From assembly GCF_000524195.1 (NCBI RefSeq), contig NW_020170389.1, forward strand, positions 1,450,533 through 1,514,532: a stretch of DNA of 64,000 nt, read 5' to 3'. Below the pieces are notes generated by a model. That model had not been told where the DNA came from and ran no database searches. It saw only the letters and a list, made by a program, of their open reading frames with translations. Positions 25,724-36,565 of the stretch are shown here, piece by piece. The translations under genes were made by a program, and so were the position numbers. Positions within the stretch are counted from its first letter, which is position 1. Each line of letters opens with the position of its first letter. The stretch comes from Echinococcus granulosus (taxonomy: Eukaryota; Platyhelminthes; Cestoda; Cyclophyllidea; Taeniidae).

Positions 25724-26332
25724 ATGGGGTATTCCATGCAGATGCCAAAGGAAAACCAGGATCCCAGTCCCGGTCAACCGTTTCCGCTCTCAACCACGCG
25801 AGTGGTCTCCAGCATTCCGAAAGCGGAAGTGAAAGAGGGCGAGGAAACAAACTGGGTCTACCCCTCAGCTCAGATGTTCTGGAATGCAATGTTGCGGAAG
25901 GGCTGGCGCTGGCGCGACGACGAGATCGGTCCGGAGGACTTGAACAATATTGTGCGCATCCACAACGCCAACAACGAGGCTGCGTGGGCAGAGGTACTCA
26001 AATGGGAGGAGTTGCACTACCACAAGTGCCGAACACCTCGACTGCGGCGGTTCGCCGGTGATGCCAATAACTACTCTCCTCGGGCGCGCATTAGACATTG
26101 GATGGGCCATGAATTGCCCTTCGATCGGCACGACTGGGTAGTAGATCGCTGCGGTTGTGATGTACGCTATATCATCGACTACTATGACTCAGAGAAGGTA
26201 GATCCTGACTTCAAATTCGCTCTGTTGGACGTGCGACCTGCACTAGATTCGTTCTCCGCTCTCTGGGATCGTGTGAGGATGGCCTGGAGACGTTGGTGCC
26301 TCCCCGAGCCCCCTAACAAACCCTCCTCTTGA
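25724..26332 (+). CDS. HCCS: Holocytochrome c synthase (cytochrome c heme lyase)
   Basis: This mitochondrial intermembrane-space enzyme attaches heme covalently to the CXXCH motif of apocytochrome c. The 202-residue reading frame matches HCCS from the [16 protein letters not shown] block through [73 protein letters not shown] and [16 protein letters not shown]. The histidine in RIHNANNE corresponds to the heme ligand of the human enzyme (His154). Human HCCS is about 268 residues. The N-terminal region with Cys-Pro-Val heme-regulatory motifs is missing here, so an upstream exon is possible or the region has been lost. An in-frame TGA lies just upstream of the ATG. The gene runs convergently towards TSEN54, with 209 bp between the stops. 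Confidence 0.95.
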   Translation: MGYSMQMPKENQDPSPGQPFPLSTTRVVSSIPKAEVKEGEETNWVYPSAQMFWNAMLRKGWRWRDDEIGPEDLNNIVRIHNANNEAAWAEVLKWEELHYHKCRTPRLRRFAGDANNYSPRARIRHWMGHELPFDRHDWVVDRCGCDVRYIIDYYDSEKVDPDFKFALLDVRPALDSFSALWDRVRMAWRRWCLPEPPNKPSS

Positions 26333-26541
26333 CAGCTCTCCCGGGATCCTCTGTCGATGGGACAGTCGAGTCCTTGTCATTACCCAACCTATCTTTGCCT
26401 CTATGATGTGGGGCATCCGTTGCATTACAGCACTACTAGCCCTGGCTTGTTTACTTCTGCGATGTGTAAACGTCATTAGATTTTTGGGACGCACTAGGAA
26501 TAGGACTACCACCTATTGCAGAACTAGGAGCAACAGTTGAC

Positions 26542-27540
26542 TCAAATCTGGTTTATTGTTGGTATGGAAAACGGATGTGCACACTGCAAGTATACATCAC
26601 CGTTATCAACTTTGGCTAGTATAGTTTTGGTTCCCGGTGAAAGCCCAAAGCTTCTCCGAAATTGTCTGTTGGGCAGGAAACGTACCCCATCTTCCAGTGA
26701 CACTACAACAAACACAAAATCCGGTTCGGTGGGTCTGCCTTTCGTAAATTTTACAGTTCGATCACTAAAAACATTGAACACAACCGCGGGAGCACTAGTA
26801 GTATCTGCGCTCGCCTTATTACCCCCAGAACAAGGTGAACGGTCATGCAAGACCCACTCATTCAAACCCGTTTCTCCAACTGGAGTGAGGTTAGAAGGTG
26901 AGGCCATTAGGAAGTCTGCATCAGTGTCGTCATCGTACTGCCTCTCCGCCTCTTTTGAAGCATCACCCATGGGGGAAGGGTTCATCAACACATTAATGAA
27001 CTCCGGCTCCACTTCCTTTGCAAAAGGATTGGTGGCTACAGTATCGGTTGCTTCACGCCGTCGAAGCACGAAACCCTGGCGGGCAAGCCACGCGTAGGCG
27101 GTGTAGCATGAGAACTCGAAGGCACTGCGAAAGACGGCGTTACAAAGTTGTTGCAGGCTGAGAGAGAGGCCACCATCGTAGACCTGCAGACGGCCACATT
27201 CGGAAAGGTAGAAGGCCTCTTCGGGATAGAGGTACTGCACTTCGCGGTGGGAGAAGCCGTACCTGCGCCCGAACTTACCGCGTACAGCAGTGACCTTCAC
27301 AAGGTAGGTACAGACGCCGCTACTACTGTCTGCACCCACCAGATATCCTTGTGCTACTCGACACTCAGGACTTGCGTGCTCTTGATGCAACTGCCCGAAA
27401 AAGTCTAAGTAAACGCGTTCCTTCACAACCGGGTCGGGTGGAATGCAGATGGCCTTGCCCCTGAAGGCGACAGGAGTAAGTGCACCACTCCCTCCACTTT
27501 GTGTAGCTTTGAAGAGGGTTTTGCCAACAAGGAACTTATC
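26542..27540 (-). CDS. TSEN54: tRNA-splicing endonuclease subunit TSEN54, terminal exon
   Basis: Sen54 is a structural subunit of the tRNA-splicing endonuclease, which cuts introns out of pre-tRNAs in the nucleus. The exon opens after the acceptor CAACTTTAG/G and reads about 332 codons to the stop at 26542-26544. The N-terminal domain is visible as VRGKFGRRYGFSHREVQ, YLYPEEAFYLSECGRLQVY and LARQGFVLRRR (human: GKFWQTMGFSEQGRQ, LHPEEALYLLECGSI, LKRLGYVVRRF). An acidic, Ser-rich linker follows. The end is FLPNRQFRRSFG then ILAKVDNGDVYLQCAHPFSI, matching the human C-terminus LIFALVDHGDISFYSFRDF. One or more 5' exons must lie above 27540 but were not found. The protein is shorter than human (526), mainly in the linker. 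Confidence 0.9.
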   Translation of the reverse strand, partial: DKFLVGKTLFKATQSGGSGALTPVAFRGKAICIPPDPVVKERVYLDFFGQLHQEHASPECRVAQGYLVGADSSSGVCTYLVKVTAVRGKFGRRYGFSHREVQYLYPEEAFYLSECGRLQVYDGGLSLSLQQLCNAVFRSAFEFSCYTAYAWLARQGFVLRRREATDTVATNPFAKEVEPEFINVLMNPSPMGDASKEAERQYDDDTDADFLMASPSNLTPVGETGLNEWVLHDRSPCSGGNKASADTTSAPAVVFNVFSDRTVKFTKGRPTEPDFVFVVVSLEDGVRFLPNRQFRRSFGLSPGTKTILAKVDNGDVYLQCAHPFSIPTINQI

Positions 27541-30234
27541 CTAAAGTTGAAGGGGTGCGCAAACACTAAGAATCAAACCAATGGACTATAAAGGGCCGGG
27601 TGGGGTTATTATCAAGTGTGGGACCTTCTCAAGTGAATCTGGTGAGTGCTATCCAAAATGTATTATTCCAATGTGCGGAAATGCATTCCTCCAGAAATTT
27701 ACCAAATTCCATATAGCTCAGTTGAATTTTAAGGCAGAGAACAAGTATCTACTGCATTTTCATATGATAAAATTGGGAGTACATAGATTGTCGTTAACAT
27801 TAGAAGTCTCCTAGAGGAAAGGTGCATTCAGAGATGATGTGGCAGCGTGCTTTTCCGGCACACTGCTACTGGACCTGAGATGCACAAGTCAAATTGCTCA
27901 ATAAGGAATATAAATGGGAATAACAATCAAGGCAAAGCACTAACTGAACTTTTAACAGCGAAATAATCCAATAACCGCAACAGCACACTTAAAGTACACC
28001 CACTACCAAGGCGCTCGACTGCGGCTCTGCACCAACCACTTCGTGGGTGGTACTGTATTCGTTAAAATTGTAAAATTTCAACCAGAATAGAGCTTTATTT
28101 AAATTACGTCTATTTTTCTTTTGGCTCTTGACTAGTGCACCAACGTGTGAATTTTTTTTGCCAAGCACCACTTGATTTCGTAACAATAACTACGAAACAA
28201 GTGTTAAGCGATCATTGACCTTAATTTATGGCTCAGGAGCCAAAACACTCACTTTCTTTCGTCCAAAATGTGGCCTGTAGGGAAAAGGGCTTAATCACAT
28301 ATTTCCAATTTCAATTTATTTGTTTGTTTAATCCGTTTGTTCAACGCTTGAATCAAGAACGCATGATTTCCGCCTGTGGATTTACTGACCGGTGCGCGAT
28401 CGATGGGTGCATGCGTTAAATTAACAGAACACTGCTAACCATAGTCCTCCTTCGTACCTTTAAAAAAGTGACATTACACTATTCATTTATCAGGACCAGC
28501 TGATTGTCCAGTGGACGTAAATGCCGTGATCTCCACTCTTGATTCTAGTGAGCGAATTGTATTTTAACAACTTTGCTTTAACCTCTCCTTTTATGTTCCT
28601 TACGTATTTTATTTAAGGTCGGTGTACTGTTGCTCATATGCTCAAAAACTCAGTGTGCATTATTCTGCGCACACTTTAATTGGTGTCCGTACATTGAATT
28701 AGTCTGTTAAGTTTGCTCATGCGGTCGAGTCGCACATCCGAAATGCTCTTTGTGTTTCGCCACTCACAAGTGATCATGTTGACTGCCACAAACTTGGGAT
28801 TTTGCTATTTCTTATTCTTGTCAGTCCTCCTTGTGATTCGAGTACATGTTAAAGTTTATGCACCCTTTCAATAGTGTGGTTCTCTACACGTACAGGTGGT
28901 GCCTGGGAAACAGCATCTTTAATTGTATATAGTTAGTGTCAATTTTTAGTGACACATTATATCATAGTGATTCTTCTTAACTTTTCCCTCGGCTGTATGA
29001 GTGTTTTGGTATCTGCTGAAGCCTCAATATCTGGTAAACTTCGTATCGTAAATAGGGGTGTTAACTTCCTTGCATTCTCTATTCTGTGATAATCCCAAAC
29101 CAGCTTCCTGAAGTGCTCAATCGGTTAAATTAGCATTTTTATGGAGGTTTTCCCGCCCCCTAGCGAGCATGGCAGATCACTCGATCGGCCCATAAACTGC
29201 GCGCCTGCTCAAAGCCAAAGCGAGAGATCCACGTGGTACTCTTAAACATTATGCATTATTCCTCCTCGATGCTTCCCATCCATACATTTGAAACAGTTAT
29301 CACTATTGGGAAACCTAGAATGCTAGATTATGGCAAACCCCTTTTGTAGTGGGTTTTGTCGTTTAGATACACCTAAGAATTGAAGTCGTGAAATGTTCAG
29401 TTTTTTAGCAGATTTCCGGATCTCATGCTTATTTTAAAAGGTTGGAGGATGCATTGGATCTGCACTTTATAAGATGGGAACACGTTGGGACGAGTATTCA
29501 TTTGCGTTCAGCGTATCGCTTGAATGTTAAGTTCTTTAAAGAACATTGGTCACTTTGCCAAATGATCGCAAATTGCGTTAATGATTGGTTAGAGTGGACT
29601 TAATAGCTATTTTCCACATTTAGTATACATAAGCTACTGAATCGTGGGTGGTTTCACCATCGATGGTTTATCAATGCTTTTATTGAAGTAGTAGAATAGG
29701 TTGAAATTGCTACATACTAATATCCATCGTCATTTCTAAGTGGCGTTTGAGTTGCCATGACTTGGCGATTCTATCTTCCATCCACAAAGTTACTCGGGTC
29801 ATGAAGCCAGGTGAGTATGTGTCCAAGAAGTTAAACCAGCTGGTCTGCGTAATGTGTCAAGGTGACTGTGGTGTCAGCCATCCGCTACTATTTGAAACAG
29901 ATCTGGGTGATGACAGCTATTTGGTATGACTGATTTTGGTCCCGGTTAGATTTTCAGATAAATGAACATTCAAAAGAAGTAAGGAATTCTTGGACAATGC
30001 GGCCCAGCACGAAAAGCCTTTGTACTAGAAACCGAACTCTACACTCTCGTTGTTCAGATTCCATGAATCTTTAAGCATAGCCTAGGGGTTATGGCTAGTG
30101 CATTTGGATCCCACTCGATGGGTAAAACGCTGCAAAAATCTTCCCATTCTTAAATATAAGCGGAAGAACGTGCCATTTTTGGGAAGGAATTCAAATGAAT
30201 ACACCTGTCAGCACCGTAAATAACCTTTTCTAAG
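27541..30234. other. Spacer upstream of TSEN54
   Basis: This stretch should contain the first exon(s) and promoter of TSEN54 on the minus strand. None was recognised. Short open frames at 27581-27814 and 29747-29929 on the plus strand have no similarity that I know of. Confidence 0.4.
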
Positions 30235-30558
30235 TTGCCTATTCCTTCTGAAGAGTGGAGTTCGGTCTTACGAACCTCATCAGCTGTCTTACCCTTCATA
30301 ATCTCCTGAGGTGTCTGACAACAACCCTCTAGAAAACTCCGTTTCGAGGTAATAGATATTACTGGGAGATCAAGGAGCGTGCTACGAGCAAATCGGAGAA
30401 ATCACAGAATATCATAGGTACGAAGTTTCTTGCCTTCTGTATCATCTTGAAGGCGACCATCCTTGTGATAAATACAGTGCTGAAAAACCTCCTTCAAAAT
30501 AGGTACATTCTCGTAATCTACAGTGGCGGCTACATCTGCGGCCTCAGGTGGGACGTCC
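30235..30558 (-). pseudogene. SKP1 pseudogene, middle exon only
   Basis: On the minus strand the frame opens with DVPPEAADVA, then KEVFQHCIYHKDG and LRTYDIL, which match the SKP1 middle exon ([30 protein letters not shown]). It then hits TGA where the tryptophan of SSWDQEF belongs. After that, matching pieces (YYLETEF, GLL, then CCQTPQEIMKGKTADEVRK) alternate between frames, showing small insertions or deletions. The acceptor AG is replaced by ATG. No first or last exon was found. It is a clearly dead copy. Confidence 0.9.
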
Positions 30559-30743
30559 ATTAACATTATGCCCTAGCAATTGAACTAATTACGAGGAAAA
30601 AAAAGACGAATCGGAATGCAGGTAAATTCGTCAGTTCCCCTACTTGGCCATGATAATGCGTATCAAACGCAAGCCAATTGACACGTGCTCGTGACCGCTT
30701 TTCCGCCGGCTGCATGTACCAATGATCATTCTAGAGGTTGGTA

Positions 30744-30871
30744 TGTAGTGCCCCAAGACTACCTTGAAGACGAAGACGTAATACTCGGATAGGTTATATA
30801 TATTTTACATGCAGTATAATTTGGGGTTACGGGCATGGTCCAGACGTCAGCCCACCCGGCGAAGGTACGAA
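30744..30871 (-). mobile_element. LTR copy running into an assembly gap
   Basis: It starts TGTAGTGCCCCAAGACTACC and carries GAAGACGAAGACGTAATACT and CACCCGGCGAAGGTACGA, ending at the gap. It belongs to the same LTR family, with its sense strand on minus. The sequence resumes after the gap with an earlier block of the LTR, so two copies lie here. Confidence 0.75.
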
Positions 30872-30971
30872 NNNNNNNNNNNNNNNNNNNNNNNNNNNNN
30901 NNNNNNNNNNNNNNNNNNNNNNNNNNNNNNNNNNNNNNNNNNNNNNNNNNNNNNNNNNNNNNNNNNNNNNN
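30872..30971. other. Assembly gap (100 N) within LTR sequence
   Basis: Placeholder gap of 100 N. Both edges are LTR-family sequence and overlap in consensus position, so the assembler probably stalled on the repeat. The missing DNA may include a TRIM internal region. Confidence 0.9.
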
Positions 30972-31052
30972 CCAGGCCGCTCGGTGAAGGTACAATGGCA
31001 GATCCAAAATAACATTAAAACCGAGAGTGAAATAAACAACCAGCGTGTTACA
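30972..31052 (-). mobile_element. LTR fragment on the right side of the gap
   Basis: It begins CCAGGCCGCTCGGTGAAGG, carries ACAATGGCAGATCC and AACCGAGAGTGAAATAAACA, and ends GTGTTACA. It is nearly identical in its blocks to the copy at the window start (1-82). Confidence 0.75.
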
Positions 31053-31705
31053 GTTATTCATTGTCTCACAATCAATATCACCTTTCGTGTTTACATGGCT
31101 TCACTAGTAAGGTTGCCTCAAAATGTGACTATCGCTTCAGGGAGGGTGTAGCGGTGCACGACACTTGGGTGTGTATGCTCGATCAACCCTGTATCAGGGT
31201 GACATTGCCTAGTCCAGACAGCATAAAGTCTAAATGTTGTTTCAGTATTTGAGTTGTGCATCGATAGTATTGTCATTATGTACTGATTTATGTATTGTTG
31301 GAACAAAACGATGAGCCCTTGCTCCAATCAACCGAGAGGCCTGATACTATCGCACGTCAACTTTCGGTATCTCGGTGTACACTGAAAAACTTCACCCAAG
31401 TTTTTAGGCGGCTGCTTTTGGACTATCACGAAGACGTTAGCAATTTACATGAGCCAGCCCAGATAGTCAAAAACAGTACCATTCTGCGGAAAATTTGAAA
31501 GAGGCATTTTTGCCCCGAGCACCAACTTCCTTCAGGAAACGCCTATTCTCTCCTTGATTTCCAGGTAAATTTCAAACAAAGTTTGCGAAGACTCTCTTGA
31601 AATTAGACATAGTGTACAAAGCTTTTAGCTGTTTTAATACGAGAGAAAAGCGTTATATCAATCCATGAACTACTAACGAAAACAGTGACTTATTGCAGAG
31701 TCCCA

Positions 31706-32490
31706 TTAATTACTCGAAGTATTTGGTTTTACCTGAGAGGGAACATCGAAGAGTCTACGAATTTCTGGATGTGTTCCACGCCTAGCCAAGTTGGCAATAA
31801 CTTGGCAACACATTTCACAAAGATTCTTGATGACGAGGCAGCTAGCTGTCAAAAGAATGTCAAATACAGAAGATTCACTAATTCGGAAAAACTCCCGCTC
31901 CCAGCTAGCAACGTCACACGTCCGGTGTTCCTTGCTTTCATCGCGGTCTCTGTGATATGCACACCAATACAGCACTTTCCTGACCATATTTGAATTCATT
32001 GTTTGCAGGAGGATTGGTCCACCCTCACCTTCTATTTCAGGTTCCCCATCTAAAATTTTAGCCAAGGGAAAAGTGAACGCTTTAGCAAATGAGTCCACTA
32101 TTTAAAAAGGAAACAATTGGGGTTCCTTTTTCAGTTAATTGGGTGGCTTATTATTCTAGTAAGTATGATGACACCTTAGATTGTACCTTTAAAAAGGTCA
32201 TTGCTTGAAGCCCATCGCGAAGAAACAAACAGCCATGCGTAGGCATGACACTCAAAAATGTTGTCACAGTGCTTGCAAAATATTGCAAAAAAATCGGTAA
32301 AAAAGACGACAAAAAGCATGTACCCTTGGTGATAAGCCAAACCATTCAAAAATAACAAAATAAGAGGCAATGAAGAAACAAATGAGGAATGTACTATCCA
32401 GAATACCTCTTGGCATCCCGGTCACCGAACAATTTCGGGACCCACATTTAAGATAACGTTATTGGAAATCATCAACTTTACTGGCATCAT
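31706..32490 (-). pseudogene. Divergent SKP1 copy with a broken first exon
   Basis: The middle exon (31733-32049, after AATTTTAG) is fully open. It keeps SKP1 landmarks: VRKVLYWCAYHRDRDESKEH, RTCDVASWEREFFRISESSV and NLCEMCCQVIANLARRGTHP. It also keeps the intron position and phase of intact SKP1. The first exon (about 32405-32490) reads MMPVKLMISNNVILNVGPEI and then meets TGA. Compared with the intact gene, one base is missing around 32425, and the +1 frame restores RGILD at the end. No third exon encoding the WCEEK tail was found. The copy is either a young pseudogene or starts elsewhere. The middle exon is strikingly intact for a dead gene, but half of its residues differ from SKP1. Confidence 0.75.
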
Positions 32491-33880
32491 AACATTAACA
32501 ACAACTCAGTTCAAGAGAAATGTAGCTAGTAAGGATGACTTCAAATTGAAAACCCATTAAGAAATTTGTGCTAGTTCATGGCACATGCCTAGCATTAAAC
32601 CCCCACATTGGAGGAAATCTGAAGCTACCCGGATGTACTAAACTTCAATTTCCAGTGTTCTTTGTTTATATTCATTTTTTCAAAGAGCACATCGAAAAAA
32701 CCATAGGACCAGGAAACTTTGGCTATAGCATTCGCACTGACCTTATGAAACGAAATTTGTACCAACACCGGCAAGAAAATGGCTCATTCAACGAAAGATA
32801 AGACATAAAACAAAAGGGAAGAAAACACATGTCAAGGCGTGCACCATTCATGAAACGTGTAGGCAAACATACAATCTAGCATCTGGCTTATCACTTCAGG
32901 CTGTCGGGCAACCTTTATATCGACTTCAAAGACAACACTGCCAGAAGTTGCTAACCTGACGTACATCTCGTGGTGCCAACTTGCAATCTATAAGGCAGCA
33001 GAATGAGTAACCATTGGACAAAATTCCGATGAATTTGAGCTAGTTTTTGTGAACACAATTTACCTGAAACGAGTGAAAGTCATGGCGTTGAGATCCGTCG
33101 CCGAAAAGCACCGCTCATGGATTAAGAAATTCCTTTATTAACTACCTCTGGCTTTTCTGACGAGGTAGCGAATCCGACTACATAGCTTACAGCATTTATG
33201 TTATCGTTGGGCATTGATCCTGACGCCTTCTAATATCAACGAGTGCACTCTATCCATTTGGCTTGGCAATTGTGAATGCATACAAACTTAGAACTCTAAA
33301 AGGCACTTTTAAAAAGCTGTATTACTTGTACTTAGGTTATTCAATAATATGTAAACATATGGTTCACACAAATCAACATTTGAGATAGTAGCCCAACCTT
33401 CGGGGGGTTACGCCACTGTAAGGCTGTCGACGGAGGTTAATGTGCACACCCGGTGTTAGTCATTGAGGAGTGGTGACAGCGACGCTGTGCATCGTATGAA
33501 TCATTCCAGTTGACTAGACTGTGAAAGTAACAACGCTACAACCGAAATGACACAACAAAGCCAACCAAAAGTACTCAAGGAAACGGAGAAAGACCACAAT
33601 ATGGCGGCGACAACTTTCTGCCGTCTCAGGTGAGATCATATCAGGTTTCAACCAATCAAACCTAAACAAAACTATTTCCATGTGACGAGTTTTAACACTA
33701 AACACTGGTTACACATAAAATTAAAAAATATTTCATTGCTATCGGATTAAACAAATTATACCTATTCATGATTGGTCATAAGTTTGAAGCCCCAGCATCA
33801 CTAAACGAATGATTGGCTTATGCTAATTGGTCAATTCGGCGTAACCCGGCCATTACGAAATCTCGGGATAGCATCTTGCC
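32491..33880. other. Spacer, no gene recognised
   Basis: The stretch is A+T-rich. The open frames at 32568-32801 and 33514-33705 show nothing recognisable. Promoter elements of PSMF1 (to the right) would lie here but cannot be pinned down. Confidence 0.4.
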
Positions 33881-35148
33881 ATGTCATCTGCAGAGAAAAA
33901 GGTTCGGTTAAGTCTTGTTGAGTCTAGCATACTTGACTATGTAATCAACTTACATGGTGCTCAAGCCAACGGCCGAAGATCTGTCTTCATAGCACTTTTG
34001 AGCCATGCTTGCTTAATTGCAAGAGGAGCCAAATTATTAGGAACAAGTCATTTGCAGTCTGCTTCCATATTACCGAACGAGTGGGCTTCGAATGACCCTA
34101 TTCGAATTAATTATCGGCTTCAGGATGTAATGGATGTAACTCTTGGGACTTCCGCCCGTAATTCTCCTGAGCAAGTGGTAAATAAGGTTCTATAGTTCCC
34201 TCTATGCAAATCCACCAAATGTCCGACACATTTACGTCCACAGTCTTGTTTAGATTAACTGTAGTGTTTTGACAATATTCAGCTTCAGCTTTCTGCAACT
34301 GAAACCGACGATCATGTCTTTGTGAATTTGACGAACACAACAACAGATAAGTTTGGTCATTTGGAGCTATCAGGACCCGCCCACGTCCGCCTTGAGGCCG
34401 CGTCGTCCGGTGGTGTCCTTCAGCCTGGTGAAATATTTTCACAGCTTGAGTTCACCCTCTCCGAGATGGACGAGAACCTATGGAAAGTGGTACTCCCAAA
34501 GCCAGCCAAGTCAAGTTCTCGAGGTGTACCCTTTGATCCGCTGCCACCTAATGTGCTTCACTCACCGGTACGTAGCTCTGTCTTAATGTTATTGGTTTGT
34601 AATTTACTCCGCATCAACAATATTTGTTCGCCTAATACATGCTATTTTACGTATTTCACCTGAAATCGCTATTTTAGCTGTGCATATGAATAGTCCCTTC
34701 AGAGACCTGTATGCTTCCTATCAGCTGACAACTTTTACCGCACTACTCTAGTATACACTTCTTCCTTCATGAATCTGAGCTATGTTCAGACTTGATAAAT
34801 TTTATTAAGCCCAATCGTTCGGTGAGCGGGGTGGATCCAGTTCTACGAGGCTACGGCCGCAGCGACCTTGATCCTTTGGGAGTGGACGACTGGACACGAC
34901 GACTGGGCGGTACAGGTGGAATGGTTATTGACCCTACACAAGCTCTGCGCCAACCTCGCAACCCCTTCGGACTCCCACGTCCTGACGGCTTCGCTGGTGT
35001 TGGTGGCATGGTGCCCCCTGGCTCGCGCTTCGATCCTATAGGTCCACCTATGATCCCCCCACGCAGCATTGGCCCTCGTGGCAGTCGCTTCAATAATCCC
35101 GATCCCGACTCCGCCCTCCCACCTGGTTGGGAAGATATGTATATGTGA
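33881..35148 (+). CDS. PSMF1: PI31, proteasome inhibitor/regulator PSMF1
   Basis: PI31 binds the 20S proteasome and, through its N-terminal FP domain, F-box protein Fbxo7. Three exons join in phase 0: 33881-34177, 34283-34567 and 34810-35148, giving 306 residues (271 in human). The first two encode the FP-like domain. The third is the Pro/Gly-rich tail with the PI31 repeats SDLDPLGVDD, GGMVIDP, GGMVPPGSRFDPIGPP and LPPGWEDMYM. The last residues MYM fit the HbYX pattern by which PI31 docks onto the proteasome (human ends MYL). The acceptor of exon 3 is placed at TTTTATTAAG because the nearer TTCAG gives a stop. The gene ends 157 bp from the stop of the convergent 7TM receptor. Confidence 0.92.
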
Positions 35149-35305
35149 GAGTGCCCCTTTTGACATCTCGTCCATCCCTTCCGTCTTTCGTTCTCTCCCC
35201 TCAGCTCTTTTTGGTTTAAAATGACCAAAAAATGTTTCTTTTAAAGAAGCAAGCAAATCATCGCTTCGTTTTTGAAATGGTCGAGTAGGGCGTCTTTTTG
35301 GGTTC

Positions 35306-36565
35306 TTACTTGAATATGGACAGATTTTTGTGTGCTGACTTATTGCTCTTCTTTGCTTGGTGCACGCACTGATTAAAGGCACTGATGATGTTATCAAGTG
35401 TCACGTTTTCTGGAAGGTGTTCTCGCATCGCTTGCAGTTCCTTGCTCTCCCCATCTTTGCCCCCAATTACCCACAATCGCGCGCCTGGAATATGGTAAAA
35501 GTAAATTGAATAGTGAAGTCCGGCTAGTACAATTGTCATGAGCTTGGTTATATCCTCGGCAGCGTCGAAGGCGTAGACTTCGACTACTCCTACTGGTGAG
35601 CGGTTGTCTTCAAAGTCGCAGAGGATGGTGTAATAGAAGTTGGCACGACAGATGGAGCGGAGACAGGCAATTAGGGCCGCGATGCCGTTGTACGCAAGCG
35701 AGGCCCAGCAGTCGCGCTGAGCCACGCGAAGGAGTCTGGCCGCATCAGTGGTAGTAGCTCGCACCTGGTTGGACAGGGTGGCAGTTTGGAGGAAGTCTAT
35801 AGTGTTGTCCATTTTTCCCAGATCTCGGGCCATCGAGAAGATGAGGATGAGCGTCCCAATTGACTGCATCAGGCCGCAGACGAACATGACATCGTGCACA
35901 GCTAAGATTGTCAAGGTGAGTCTTGACCAGCCGGGGTCTGCGCTGCAGACAATACGGCCATCGATTACCCAGTGACCGCTGACTATGTATATGGGAAGGG
36001 AGAGAACGACTGAGCTGATAGTGAGTACATTCAGTGTGAGAATGTAACTAGACTTGGTAATGGGGGCGTAACACTTGCATCTGACCGTGATTGCCCTGTC
36101 ATACATATTCATAAAGTTTGTGTTGGCCATGCAGGTTAGGATGAAACCGTAGAGGAAGCGATAGGCTTTGCAATCGGTAGCGCTCTTGTTCTCTATGAAT
36201 TCTGACTTGTAACCCAGCCAGGCTAGCCCCTTACTATGGAACGTCATAAGGCAGCACACATAGATGCCGAAGGCAATGTTGTTAACGGATTGTTCAGCTT
36301 CATAGACAAACCGAAATGGGCGCTTTTCTCTAAACACAATTACATATATAAGTGACATTTCGCCTAGGAGGGCAAAGGTGACTGTCGGGACTAGGAGGAG
36401 AGCAGTTATTCCACCTGCAAAACTTAGCATGCCGCATTTATATCTCGCAGCGCTACTGAAGATTGTGTACTGAATGCAATCAGCATACATTTTTCTTTGA
36501 AATACATACTTGCCGAAATTGGTTGAGTTAAACATAATTTGAGTTTGTTGGGTTAAGCTCTTCAA
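35306..36565 (-). CDS. Divergent orphan 7TM receptor, single exon
   Basis: This is an intronless frame of 419 residues with seven hydrophobic segments, roughly at 50-78, 92-115, 139-160, 175-198, 218-245, 282-305 and 335-362. Rhodopsin-like marks are present but altered. A cysteine opens TM3 (TDCKAYRFL) and another lies in the second outer loop (GRIVCSADPGW), a likely disulfide pair. MYDRAITVRC ends TM3 in place of the DRY motif. HYSIYFYHIPG stands where NPxxY would be in TM7. TM6 lacks the usual CWxP. The N-terminus has an NST sequon. I infer a lineage-specific GPCR; flatworm-specific rhodopsin-like orphan families (PROF) are known and this could belong to one. Ligand and coupling are unknown. 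It could also be another kind of seven-helix protein. Confidence 0.72.
   Translation of the reverse strand: MKSLTQQTQIMFNSTNFGKYVFQRKMYADCIQYTIFSSAARYKCGMLSFAGGITALLLVPTVTFALLGEMSLIYVIVFREKRPFRFVYEAEQSVNNIAFGIYVCCLMTFHSKGLAWLGYKSEFIENKSATDCKAYRFLYGFILTCMANTNFMNMYDRAITVRCKCYAPITKSSYILTLNVLTISSVVLSLPIYIVSGHWVIDGRIVCSADPGWSRLTLTILAVHDVMFVCGLMQSIGTLILIFSMARDLGKMDNTIDFLQTATLSNQVRATTTDAARLLRVAQRDCWASLAYNGIAALIACLRSICRANFYYTILCDFEDNRSPVGVVEVYAFDAAEDITKLMTIVLAGLHYSIYFYHIPGARLWVIGGKDGESKELQAMREHLPENVTLDNIISAFNQCVHQAKKSNKSAHKNLSIFK

Noticed and set aside
34107..35397. Minus-strand open frames opposite PI31
   Set aside because: These are shadows of the PI31 coding sequence and its Pro/Gly-rich tail.
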